This document shows, piece after piece, positions 33,768 to 42,006 of a DNA stretch of 64,000 nucleotides. This DNA comes from CAVYXZ01 sp965223835 (GTDB lineage: Bacteria > Chloroflexota > Anaerolineae > Aggregatilineales > Phototrophicaceae): positions 2,542,001 through 2,606,000 of the forward strand of contig CBDCXQ010000001.1 in NCBI GenBank assembly GCA_965223835.1, in the 5' to 3' direction. A model generated the notes under the pieces. That model saw only the letters and a list, made by a program, of their open reading frames with translations. It had not been told where the DNA came from and made no database searches. A program made the translations under genes and the position numbers. Numbering within the stretch: position 1 is the stretch's first letter; each line of letters starts with the position of its first letter.

Positions 33768-34511
33768 TTGAGCACTCGAAAAGTCCTGATTACAGGCGCT
33801 GCCGGAAGAATTGGCAGTTTCCTTGTGCAGCACCTGAACCCGGAAAAATATGATTTGGTTTTGGCCGATATTCGCCAGCCAGACTATGAATTAAAGTGGC
33901 CGTTTATCCAACTTGACATCGCTGAACTGGACCCGTTCAAGGCGGCTTGTGCGGGCATCGATACGATTGTCCATCTGGCAGGTGACCCGCGCACCAAAGC
34001 ACCGTGGGAAGCGCTGTTGCCCGCGAATGTGATCGGCGCCTACAATGTCTATGAAGCTGCACGAGTAGCAGGTTGTCGACGTGTGATCTTCGCCAGCAGT
34101 AATCATGCCGGCAGTGGTTATCCCTGGGAAGTGCAATTTCGCCCTGACATGCCGACGCATCCTGGTAATCTGTATGGCGCGACCAAAGCCTGGGCCGAAA
34201 ACGTGGGACAGGTGTTTGCCGATCACTATGGTCTATCGTGTCTGTGCCTGCGCATCGGTTGGGCGGGCAGCCGCACCGACGAGTATAAACTCAATCACGA
34301 ACATGGCCCTGCGATGTACCTCACCTATGAGGATGCAACGATTCTGGTGAGCGCCTGCATTGACGCGCCCGATGATTTAAAGTTCGCAATTTTCAACGGT
34401 GTATCCAACAATCGGCACAAAAAACTGGACATCACCAATGCCCGTGAATTGATCGGTTATGAACCACAGGATGATGCATTCGAGTTGAAGGAACAGCTAC
34501 CAAAACAGTAG
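33768..34511 (+). CDS. NAD(P)-dependent epimerase/dehydrogenase, uronate-dehydrogenase-like SDR
   Basis: 247 residues. GAAGRIG nucleotide loop, FASSNHAGSG and LYGATKAWAEN (Tyr and Lys of the catalytic pair) resemble the protein at 22136. It lacks that protein's C-terminal FQGG tail and the WISHED segment is TYEDATI, so the substrate may differ. Start is TTG 33768 with AGGAG seven bases upstream. Last gene of its operon. Converges on a broken sulfatase gene across a strong hairpin. A sugar or uronate dehydrogenase is the best call. Confidence 0.8.
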   Translation: MSTRKVLITGAAGRIGSFLVQHLNPEKYDLVLADIRQPDYELKWPFIQLDIAELDPFKAACAGIDTIVHLAGDPRTKAPWEALLPANVIGAYNVYEAARVAGCRRVIFASSNHAGSGYPWEVQFRPDMPTHPGNLYGATKAWAENVGQVFADHYGLSCLCLRIGWAGSRTDEYKLNHEHGPAMYLTYEDATILVSACIDAPDDLKFAIFNGVSNNRHKKLDITNARELIGYEPQDDAFELKEQLPKQ

Positions 34512-34515
34512 CCGC

Positions 34516-34557
34516 AAAACATCAGCGAAGGTCATAATATAATCACCTTCGCTGATG
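34516..34557 (-). terminator. Strong hairpin terminator between convergent genes
   Basis: CATCAGCGAAGGT (34520-34532) and ACCTTCGCTGATG (34545-34557) form a perfect 13-base-pair stem with a 12-base loop. On the minus strand it is followed by TTTT (34519-34516), so it ends the minus-strand dehydratase-sulfatase message. It may also block the plus-strand message. Confidence 0.75.
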
Positions 34558-34580
34558 AATTCCACATATGGAGCACTTCG

Positions 34581-36032
34581 CTAATACACTGGCCCTACCC
34601 GCTTAAACCACGAATACAGCGGATCATTTAGCGCTTGCATGTATTGATCCATTCGCTGCATCAAGTCTTGTCGCACGGCCTCATATTCTGGCTCACCATA
34701 GACATTATTGAGTTGGTAGGGATCATTGACCAGATCATACAACTCCCCCTGATCGCCCGAATTAAACGTGAATTGGTGCGTGCGTGTGCGCACCATCCGC
34801 TGATTAACTTCCGTAAAATGGCGATGGAACACACAGTACACTTCATCGCGTTCATTCGGTGTATGATCGCCCTGCATCGCGGCAGCAAATGATTGACCAT
34901 TCATATGCGCCGGTACTTCAGCACCCGCCAGATCAATACATGAACTGGTCAACTCGTGCAGGTATACAAAATCATCATTGATGCTGCCGGGCGTTTCGCA
35001 ATTGGGATGGGCGACAATCAGGGGAATGCGATATATTTCATCATACATGAACTCACCTTTTTCGATAAGTTTATGCGCCCCCATACAGTCGCCATGATCG
35101 GTCGTGAAGATAATCACCGTATTGTCCAGAATGCCCAGTTTATCCAGATGCTGAACTACACGCCCCACCATGTCATCTATCAGAGTACAATGCCCATAGT
35201 AACGAGCGGTTATCTCTTGAAAGCCTTCCCAACCGAGATCGCCCAGGCCCCACATTCGTTCGATCAACTGTTGGCGATAGGGTTTGTTCGCGAATGTCTC
35301 GCAATAACTGGGGTGTTCGGGAACGTCTGCCGGATTATACATCGAGAAATAGGGTTCTGGAATCAGACACGGCGTATGCGGACCCCAGAAATTTGACCAG
35401 ATGAAAAACGGTTTATCACCATGGGGCTGGTCAATTTGATTGATGGTTTCCTCAGCAACAAAATACTCAATGCTGGTTTCCAACGGACCATCATGCAACG
35501 CAAACATCTCTTGCGTCTGCTGACCGGGGTTGGTTCCGACATAGCGCTGTTTCACGGTGGGTATTTCGTAGCCGCGTTCCTGAAGATACTCGGCATAAGG
35601 ATTACCGCGCGCCGGTGGCAAGCCAAATTGCAGGCCGGGCAACAAACCCGACCCTGGAAACGCATAGCCCATAAAATCCTTACCAGAGAATCCCAGATCA
35701 CTCGGCCCACGTTCTTCATCAGCATGCTATTTCCCGGCATAGCCACACCGATACCCTGCAGCCTCCAGGTAATGATTGATTCCCTGAATACCCTCGTTGA
35801 TGGTCAGACCATTGCCCACCACGCCGTGTTGATGCGGATATAGACCTGTATACACCGATGCCCGTGCGGGCGAACAGATGGCGGTTGGTGTGAAGGCGTT
35901 ATCGAACCGCACACCTCGCGCTGCCAGCGCATCAATGTGCGGCGTGCGGCAGATTTCATTGAGACCATAGGCGCTGATAGTATCCCAGCGTTGTTGATCG
36001 GTAACCAGCAGTAAGATATTCGGTTGAGTCAT
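34581..36032 (-). pseudogene. Type I sulfatase interrupted by an in-frame TAG
   Basis: Reading from ATG 36032, 101 codons contain PDQ-like TDQQRW and the maturation site CSPAR (53-57). A TAG at 35729-35727 then stops translation at codon 102. The same frame continues for 381 codons with TTDHGDCMGAHKL and a normal C-terminus, so there is no frameshift. The stop falls in the GK-x-H motif, where the other four sulfatases here have Trp, Met, Met and Leu, so TGG or TTG to TAG is one step. TAG ends other genes in this window, so recoding is unlikely. Two bases separate it from the upstream dehydratase gene. Confidence 0.88.
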
Positions 36033-36034
36033 GG

Positions 36035-37354
36035 TTATTTATCCCAGCGGCGATCCGGTTGCCAGAAACCGAGCTTCGGCGTGTTCCATTCTTCAGTTGG
36101 CTCGAACAAGCCTGGAAAACGCAAGTTGGCCTCAATGCCCTCATAATTGAGATCTACGCCCAATCCGGGTTTCTCTGGCACTTTGACATACCCCTCGTCA
36201 ATCAAAGGCTCATCTAACCCGGTCACGAGATCCTTCCAGAAGGGCAAATCCAGTGCATGCATTTCGAGCGCGACCAGGCTGGGAATCGCCGCGCCGCAGT
36301 GGATGTTTGCCATAAATGCGATTGGCGACCCGGCAAAATGCAATGCCGTTGGCAGGCCATAACGCTCGGCATAATCGGCAATCCGTTTCGTCTCCGCCAT
36401 ACCGCCAGATGTCAATAAATCGGGGTGAATGATGTCAAAAGCGTGCTTTTCAATCGGCTCTCGGAATCCATCCCACAGATAAATATCCTCACCATTGGCA
36501 GTGGGCACGTTGATCGCCTCTGTGACGCGCCGATTGCCTTCGACATCCTGCCAGGGAATAATGTCCTCCATCCAGGCCAGACCAAACGGTTCCAGCGCAT
36601 GGCCCAGCCGAATGCCATCTTTAACCGATAATGGTCCAAAATGGTCAATCGCCAGCGGCATCTCCCAGCCAACAGCCTCACGTACAGCCGCAACGACTTC
36701 GACAAATTTGGCAATACCGGCCTCAGTCAATTGTGTGCCAAAGCGCGTGCCAACGACGGGTTGACCAAAACGTGGCGCATGATATTCATATTTTGTCGGC
36801 GTGCCAACCTTGCCATCCGGGAAATCTTCCAGAATATGTAATCCAACATCAAATTTGATAAAGGTCATGCCCATTGCTTTGCGGCCAAGCACGCGCTTGA
36901 CATAGCCTTCGGGTGTAGTTTCCGTTGGGCGTGGTGTATCGGCATACAGTCGGATATGGGAGCGATATTTGCCGCCCAGCATCTGGTAACATGGCACACC
37001 GTAGACCTTGCCGATCAGATCCCAGAGCGCGATTTCGATGCCGGAGACTCCCCCTCCTTCCCGCGCCGGACCACCAAATTTCTTAATCGTGCGGAAAATC
37101 ATATCAATGTTGCAGGGATTTTGTCCCAGCAAGAAACTCTTGTATTTGAGCGCGTCTTCTTTGTGCCCGGCGTCCCGGACTTCGCCAATGCCATAAACAC
37201 CTTGATTGGTGTCGATGCGAATGATGGGATAATCATAATTGGAACAGACTACCGCCATACGCATGTCCGTAATCCGTAGTTCAGTAGGGCTGGAGAATGT
37301 GTTAACCGCATCCTCTGCCCGCCCAACCAGTGATTCGTGTTCTGTTTCAGGCAT
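36035..37354 (-). CDS. Mandelate racemase/enolase-superfamily dehydratase
   Basis: 439 residues. Metal ligands Asp237 (AIDHFG), Glu263 (WMEDI) and Glu289 (GED) keep the 26-residue spacing of the superfamily, and His339 (ALHFAG) is the base on the last strands. In place of the His two residues after the first metal ligand there is Phe239, with His238 next to it. The acid side therefore differs from the galactonate-dehydratase-like paralogue at 31112, and a different sugar acid is likely. An insertion of about 25 residues follows residue 175. GAGGAG lies nine bases before ATG 37354. The broken sulfatase follows after two bases. Confidence 0.85.
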   Translation of the reverse strand: MPETEHESLVGRAEDAVNTFSSPTELRITDMRMAVVCSNYDYPIIRIDTNQGVYGIGEVRDAGHKEDALKYKSFLLGQNPCNIDMIFRTIKKFGGPAREGGGVSGIEIALWDLIGKVYGVPCYQMLGGKYRSHIRLYADTPRPTETTPEGYVKRVLGRKAMGMTFIKFDVGLHILEDFPDGKVGTPTKYEYHAPRFGQPVVGTRFGTQLTEAGIAKFVEVVAAVREAVGWEMPLAIDHFGPLSVKDGIRLGHALEPFGLAWMEDIIPWQDVEGNRRVTEAINVPTANGEDIYLWDGFREPIEKHAFDIIHPDLLTSGGMAETKRIADYAERYGLPTALHFAGSPIAFMANIHCGAAIPSLVALEMHALDLPFWKDLVTGLDEPLIDEGYVKVPEKPGLGVDLNYEGIEANLRFPGLFEPTEEWNTPKLGFWQPDRRWDK

Positions 37355-37395
37355 TACCCAGGCTCCTCAATGATGTTAATAAACAACCATTTTCA

Positions 37396-38436
37396 TTAGC
37401 GATACTCACCACTGCTATAGACATACACCGCCGGGCCAGTTTCAACATCAGGCGAATTTAAGGTTTCGAAGTCTTGCGCCACCCACTGATAAAGCCAGTG
37501 CGCGTCGGTAATCGTCATGTTGACACAACCGTGACTGCGCCGGTAGCCAAAGCCATTGTGCCAGTAGGCACCATGTAGCGCCCGACCTTCATCAAAGTAC
37601 ATGGTCCAGGGCACTTCTTCCAAATAATAAAAGTCATCGCCCGGCGTGCCCCATGACATTTGCTCACGAGTACGCCGGTAGTAAATGTTAAAAACGCCTT
37701 CATAGGTCGGCCAACGGGGTAGCCCGCTGGAAATGAGGGTAGAAAATACTGGCCGGCTACCCTCGTAAGCAACCAGTACCTGTTCATACAGGTCAATACT
37801 GACCCAGCGTTCGGTATCAACAGCCAATGGACGTGCAATGGGCAGCACCTTTGCTACATTCGTTTGCTCAACCCATTCATCGGGACCAATCTGGTACCAG
37901 TTCCAACCGTCCACCACTACCGTGTCAAGAATATGCACCTGCGCATAACGATATTTCAGGTCGTTGCTTTCCAGGGCCGGGCCACCCGGCACGCTACTGG
38001 GGAAAATATTCATGAGCATCCAGGCAATCGGATATGCTGGAGCTTCGTCCGGCAAAAAGATGCCGCTAAAATCGGAAATTATCCAGTTGGAGTTTTTCAG
38101 TTTGTCTGCCGGAACCCATTCGCCAGGGTTAATCTCAATCCAACCATCTTGCATTGCCGTACTCGTGACAAAATTGAACCCACCATCAATGGTTCGAATA
38201 GTGTTCCCATCAGGCGCATCATAGACCGTTAACAATCCATCAACCCGCCAGTAGTTGCGGTCATGCAATCGCGCCGTATCTACGAAGGGCTGCTCAAACG
38301 CTGGTGGCTCAAAGGTTTCCAACTTGGCGGCTGACAACTCATCGTTACGACACGTGACATATTCGCATTCGGCGGATACCAGCCCAAAGGCGAACCATAC
38401 TGCCAAAGCTGCCAACACGCTAATAAAAGATCGCAT
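37396..38436 (-). CDS. Secreted L,D-transpeptidase (YkuD family)
   Basis: Cross-links peptidoglycan stem peptides or attaches proteins; 346 residues. N-terminal signal peptide (residues 1-22, ending VSA). Two SH3-like repeats lie at about 60-115 and 165-200. The YkuD domain covers about 210-335, with His288 (LHGAYWHN) and the catalytic SHGCVNM (His302, Cys304). AGGAA stands nine bases before ATG 38436. It is unrelated in role to its catabolic neighbours, apart from lying on the same strand. The family call is certain. The presence of the enzyme suggests a murein-containing envelope. Confidence 0.92.
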   Translation of the reverse strand: MRSFISVLAALAVWFAFGLVSAECEYVTCRNDELSAAKLETFEPPAFEQPFVDTARLHDRNYWRVDGLLTVYDAPDGNTIRTIDGGFNFVTSTAMQDGWIEINPGEWVPADKLKNSNWIISDFSGIFLPDEAPAYPIAWMLMNIFPSSVPGGPALESNDLKYRYAQVHILDTVVVDGWNWYQIGPDEWVEQTNVAKVLPIARPLAVDTERWVSIDLYEQVLVAYEGSRPVFSTLISSGLPRWPTYEGVFNIYYRRTREQMSWGTPGDDFYYLEEVPWTMYFDEGRALHGAYWHNGFGYRRSHGCVNMTITDAHWLYQWVAQDFETLNSPDVETGPAVYVYSSGEYR

Positions 38437-38520
38437 CTTAAGTAATTCCTGTATTACGTCACTTGTGCTTCGATTGTAGGCCGACCCGGTCGTGTTTTAC
38501 TATTCGGTCAACCTACGCTC

Positions 38521-39420
38521 TCAGGACTGTTGCCAGACGTAATCTGGTTCGAGCCGAGCCAGCACACGATCAATTTCATACAGGTCATGTTTATCAAGTG
38601 GGCTGGACTGGTTGCGCATCCGATTATTTTTAAGAACCCCCCGGCGCACCATCACCTCTTTCGCAAAGGCCATACCCATCAACCCTTCGAGAACAATACC
38701 CGGTAGCACACGGTCAAAGAGGTCTTCAGCCGCGTCATCTGCGCCCATATCCAGCAGATTCCAGACCTGTTGCAATATATCGCAAAACTCACAGGCCACG
38801 ATCACCCCCACCGCCCCCCGTGCGCGTTCGGTCATGAGGAAACGCCCCCCGGCTCCACCCATCACACCTTCTATAGCTGGTGACTCTTTCGCAAGCAAGT
38901 TACTGATGGTGTGGGTACTGGGCGGCACCTCTTGTTTGACCCAGCTTACATTCTCAATTTCAGTACAGATCTTGACGATCTGATCAGCAGACAATGGCAC
39001 AACACTGGCATTTTGGACCCAGACCGGAATGTTGACTGCTGCGGCAATGGCCTCATAGTAGTCAAAAATACTCTCAAAATCAGTCGCCAATAAATAGGGT
39101 GGCATCGCCATCACCGCGTCCGCCCCTACTTCTTCGGCATAACGCGCATAATTCACGGCGAGTGGGGTATTCACCGCTGCACAGTTAGCGACCACTGGAA
39201 TACCCGCTGGCTTACATAATTCAACCGGGATGCGCATCAAAAGGCGGCGCTCATCTTCGGACAGCACCATAAATTCACTGACAAGCACGGGCACGCACAA
39301 ACCAGCCACCCGCGACTCGATGCAAAATTGAATTTCGGCCCGGAGCACATCCTCATCAATCCGGTCCTGCTCATCAAAGGGCGTCATCGGAATCGCAACG
39401 ATCCCCCGCCAGTCACTCAT
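38521..39420 (-). CDS. Dihydrodipicolinate synthase family aldolase/dehydratase
   Basis: 299 residues from ATG 39420, with AGGAG six bases upstream. TIM barrel of the NAL/DHDPS superfamily; Lys162 in SWVKQE is the Schiff-base lysine. Two usual motifs are altered: GTTGE reads VLVSE (45-49) and the YNxP segment reads WVQNAS, without the catalytic Tyr. Such members include keto-deoxy sugar-acid aldolases and dehydratases. With two sugar-acid dehydratases nearby it may process the 2-keto-3-deoxy product, which is inference. True lysine-pathway DapA is unlikely because of the missing Tyr. Confidence 0.82.
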   Translation of the reverse strand: MSDWRGIVAIPMTPFDEQDRIDEDVLRAEIQFCIESRVAGLCVPVLVSEFMVLSEDERRLLMRIPVELCKPAGIPVVANCAAVNTPLAVNYARYAEEVGADAVMAMPPYLLATDFESIFDYYEAIAAAVNIPVWVQNASVVPLSADQIVKICTEIENVSWVKQEVPPSTHTISNLLAKESPAIEGVMGGAGGRFLMTERARGAVGVIVACEFCDILQQVWNLLDMGADDAAEDLFDRVLPGIVLEGLMGMAFAKEVMVRRGVLKNNRMRNQSSPLDKHDLYEIDRVLARLEPDYVWQQS

Positions 39421-39459
39421 AAGAACTCCTTCAATCAAAATATTTAGCGACGACAGCCC

Positions 39460-40320
39460 CTACGATCCGACCTTAAAGCGCTCAACCGCCCGCTGATTCT
39501 CATAAATTGAACCCTGATGCTTGGCGGGTGGCAATGGCATTCGCACCGGGACCGGGGTTACGCGCGGTTCAATCGTCGGTTCACCTTGCACCATATTGGC
39601 ATTAAATTTATCCAGATCGCTAACACCCGAAAGCGGCCAGGCATCGGCAGCGCAATACTGGAACAGCAGAAAGCGGCGCGGGAAATCGGAGCGATTGGGT
39701 GCGGATGCATGCAATGTCCGGGCATGGTGGATCGAAATCCCTCCGGCAGGCACTTCAATGGGCACGACATGATCGGGATCGAAATCTGGCTCAGTGATCG
39801 CGCCGGAAAACGCCCCGTCATGATGATGGTCGTAAATGCGATCTTTGTGGGAACCCGGCACGACCAGTAAGCAACCATTGGCCTGGGTCATGGCGTCAAT
39901 ACAGATGCCAACCGCCAGCAAATCATCATTTGTGTGCGGATAAAAAGCCCAATCTTGATGCCACTCCACCGGACTACCAATCGATGGTAGTTTCATATTG
40001 AGTTTCGTGCCATTCTGCCGCAGATTGAAGCCGATAAGTTGACTGACAATTTTGAGAATGTTCGGTTGATGCAGTGCTTCGTGATAGACACGATGCAGAG
40101 CAACTGGATTCTTGAGGCGGCGTAACCGGGGATTCACCGGTGTGTGGCTGGGTTCAAGGTCAAAGATGTCGTTATGTTCCGTGACCTGCCGCGACTTTTC
40201 CACAAACGCATCCGTTACCCGACGCAGGTCTGCGATTTCGTCTTCGGATAGAACATCGGGTACACCGATATAACCTTCACGATGAAAAAAATCAATTTGT
40301 TCTTGAGACAGCATGAGCAT
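39460..40320 (-). CDS. Phytanoyl-CoA dioxygenase (PhyH) family Fe(II)/2-oxoglutarate oxygenase
   Basis: 286 residues from ATG 40320 (GGAG five bases upstream; an earlier in-frame start at 40332 lacks an SD). Iron ligands His121 and Asp123 (WHQDW) and the distal His204 (TLHASAPNRS) are present, with Arg215/216 to hold 2-oxoglutarate. It begins LSQEQIDFFHREGYIGV, typical of PhyH. Substrates in bacteria vary widely (lipids, sugar derivatives, ectoine-like solutes). It lies 39 bases ahead of the aldolase gene on the same strand, so a hydroxylation linked to the sugar-acid route is possible. Confidence 0.85.
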   Translation of the reverse strand: MLMLSQEQIDFFHREGYIGVPDVLSEDEIADLRRVTDAFVEKSRQVTEHNDIFDLEPSHTPVNPRLRRLKNPVALHRVYHEALHQPNILKIVSQLIGFNLRQNGTKLNMKLPSIGSPVEWHQDWAFYPHTNDDLLAVGICIDAMTQANGCLLVVPGSHKDRIYDHHHDGAFSGAITEPDFDPDHVVPIEVPAGGISIHHARTLHASAPNRSDFPRRFLLFQYCAADAWPLSGVSDLDKFNANMVQGEPTIEPRVTPVPVRMPLPPAKHQGSIYENQRAVERFKVGS

Positions 40321-40401
40321 GATTCTCCACAAATATTTTGCAATCCAACCACGATTCTAACCATCCTTGCAGACAATGTGCCACTAATTGGCATCATCAA
40401 T

Positions 40402-40986
40402 TTATGCGCCAAGCTGTTGAATAGCTGCAACGATAAGTTTATGCTCTGCCTGATGAATCCGTGCTTCAAAATCCGACAGTGAATCATCTCGATAAAGTGG
40501 CACCTGCGCCTGTACAACAACAGCCCCAGCATCCACTTCCGGCACGGCATAATGCACCATGCACCCACTAAATTCAATCTCATGGCGCTGAAAGGCATCA
40601 TAGGCTCGTTCAATCGCGTTTGTACCGGGAAAATGACCCGGCAATGCCGGATGCAGATTAATCACCTGCTGAGGAAATTGGTCTAGAAAGGCCGGACTCA
40701 AAATGTGCATCCACCCCGCAAGCACGATCAAGTCCGGTTGATAAGCTCGCACTTTCTCGGCTAGATCAGCATCATATAATTCTCTTGACTTACCCGCTTC
40801 ACGATAAGGTTTGAGTGGGAAGTAAAGCGCGGGAATGTTTGCCTGGCGGGCACGCTCCAGGCCATATGCTGATTGACGATTTGAAACCACAAGTACAATG
40901 TCAGCATTGAGCCGTTCCACAGTAGTGGCATCCAAAATCGCCTGCAAGTTGGTACCAGAACCAGAGATCATGACCACAAGGCGCAC
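40402..40986 (-). CDS. purN: Phosphoribosylglycinamide formyltransferase (PurN)
   Basis: Transfers a formyl group from 10-formyl-THF to GAR, purine step 3; 194 residues, normal length. Begins VVMISGSGTNLQAI, with the catalytic NLHPALPG (Asn, His) and EVDAGAVVVQ (Asp). GTG start at 40986 with AGGA nine bases upstream. Last gene of the purine operon, 6 bases after purM. No strong terminator was seen behind it. Confidence 0.95.
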   Translation of the reverse strand: MRLVVMISGSGTNLQAILDATTVERLNADIVLVVSNRQSAYGLERARQANIPALYFPLKPYREAGKSRELYDADLAEKVRAYQPDLIVLAGWMHILSPAFLDQFPQQVINLHPALPGHFPGTNAIERAYDAFQRHEIEFSGCMVHYAVPEVDAGAVVVQAQVPLYRDDSLSDFEARIHQAEHKLIVAAIQQLGA

Positions 40987-40992
40987 GATTGA

Positions 40993-42006
40993 CTATCCTT
41001 TGATCTCAACCTGGCAAGCACCGGCAACAATCTCGCCAACAACCTGAATTTCGGGAACGATGGCTTGCGCTTGCGTCGCCTGCTCGACAGACACAACGAG
41101 CAGCATTCCCAATCCCATATTAAAAACACGCCACATCTCAGCATCCGCAATCCTACCAATGTTTTGAATAAGCGAAAATATTGGCGGAATAGGCCAGCTT
41201 CCACGTTCAATGACTGCCTGACAGCCTTCTGGTAAAATGCGCGGCAGATTGTCCATCACCCCACCGCCGGTGATGTGGGCCAGTCCATGAAGGCTGATCC
41301 CGGCGACCTTGAGCTGTTGCACCGACTGTAAATAACAGCGATGCACTGCCAGTAACGCTTCACCCAACGTAAGGCCTAGATCAGGATGCACAACATCCCA
41401 ATCGGCAGCGTGTAGCACCCGTCGTGCCAGTGAGTAGCCGTTCGTATGCAACCCTGACGATGGCAAGGCCAGAATGACATTACCCGGCTTAATATGTTGT
41501 CCATCAATGATTGAAGCACGTTCGACAAGGCCAATAATCGTACCCGCGACATCAACTTCACCGCTGGAATAGACACCTGGCATCTCAGCCGTTTCACCGC
41601 CTAATAGCACACAACCTGCCGCCTGGCACGCGACCGCCATACCCCGGACGATTGCAGCGACCTGCTCCGGTTGCAGGTGGCTGGATGCGATGTAATCCAT
41701 AAAAAAGAGTGGGTGCGCCCCCTGTACTAAAATGTCGTTAATGCAGTGATTGACCAGATCTTGCCCAATCGTATCCCACCGTCCCATGCGGGCAGCAACC
41801 ATCGTCTTCGTGCCCACACCATCGGTCGAGGCGACCAGCACTGGCTGTCGCATGGTCTGCATTTCGCTCAAGGCGAACAACCCACCAAAGCTGCCAGTAT
41901 CAGATAATACCGCTTCGGTATACGTCGCTTTTACTGCGTCGCGCATCAACTCAATCGCACGTTGACCTGCCGCAATATTGACTCCTGACGCTGCATATTG
42001 GCTCAT
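40993..42006 (-). CDS. purM: Phosphoribosylformylglycinamidine cyclo-ligase (PurM)
   Basis: Forms AIR from FGAM with ATP, purine step 5; 337 residues, standard. Conserved YAASGVNI at the start, LVASTDGVGTK, LVNHCINDILVQGAHPLFFMDY and GETAEMPGVY are all present. GGAGG lies five bases before ATG 42006, which overlaps the purD stop (ATGA). Sits between purD and purN in the operon. Confidence 0.96.
   Translation of the reverse strand: MSQYAASGVNIAAGQRAIELMRDAVKATYTEAVLSDTGSFGGLFALSEMQTMRQPVLVASTDGVGTKTMVAARMGRWDTIGQDLVNHCINDILVQGAHPLFFMDYIASSHLQPEQVAAIVRGMAVACQAAGCVLLGGETAEMPGVYSSGEVDVAGTIIGLVERASIIDGQHIKPGNVILALPSSGLHTNGYSLARRVLHAADWDVVHPDLGLTLGEALLAVHRCYLQSVQQLKVAGISLHGLAHITGGGVMDNLPRILPEGCQAVIERGSWPIPPIFSLIQNIGRIADAEMWRVFNMGLGMLLVVSVEQATQAQAIVPEIQVVGEIVAGACQVEIKG

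Noticed and set aside
34581..35672. Separate short sulfatase starting at the internal ATG 35672
   Set aside because: It would lack the CxPAR maturation site and N-terminal metal ligands, and it is in the same frame as the upstream part; one gene with a nonsense codon is simpler.
35727..35729. TAG read as pyrrolysine or another amino acid
   Set aside because: TAG ends intact genes at 7234, 12663, 14751 and 25535 in this window, so genome-wide recoding is not supported.
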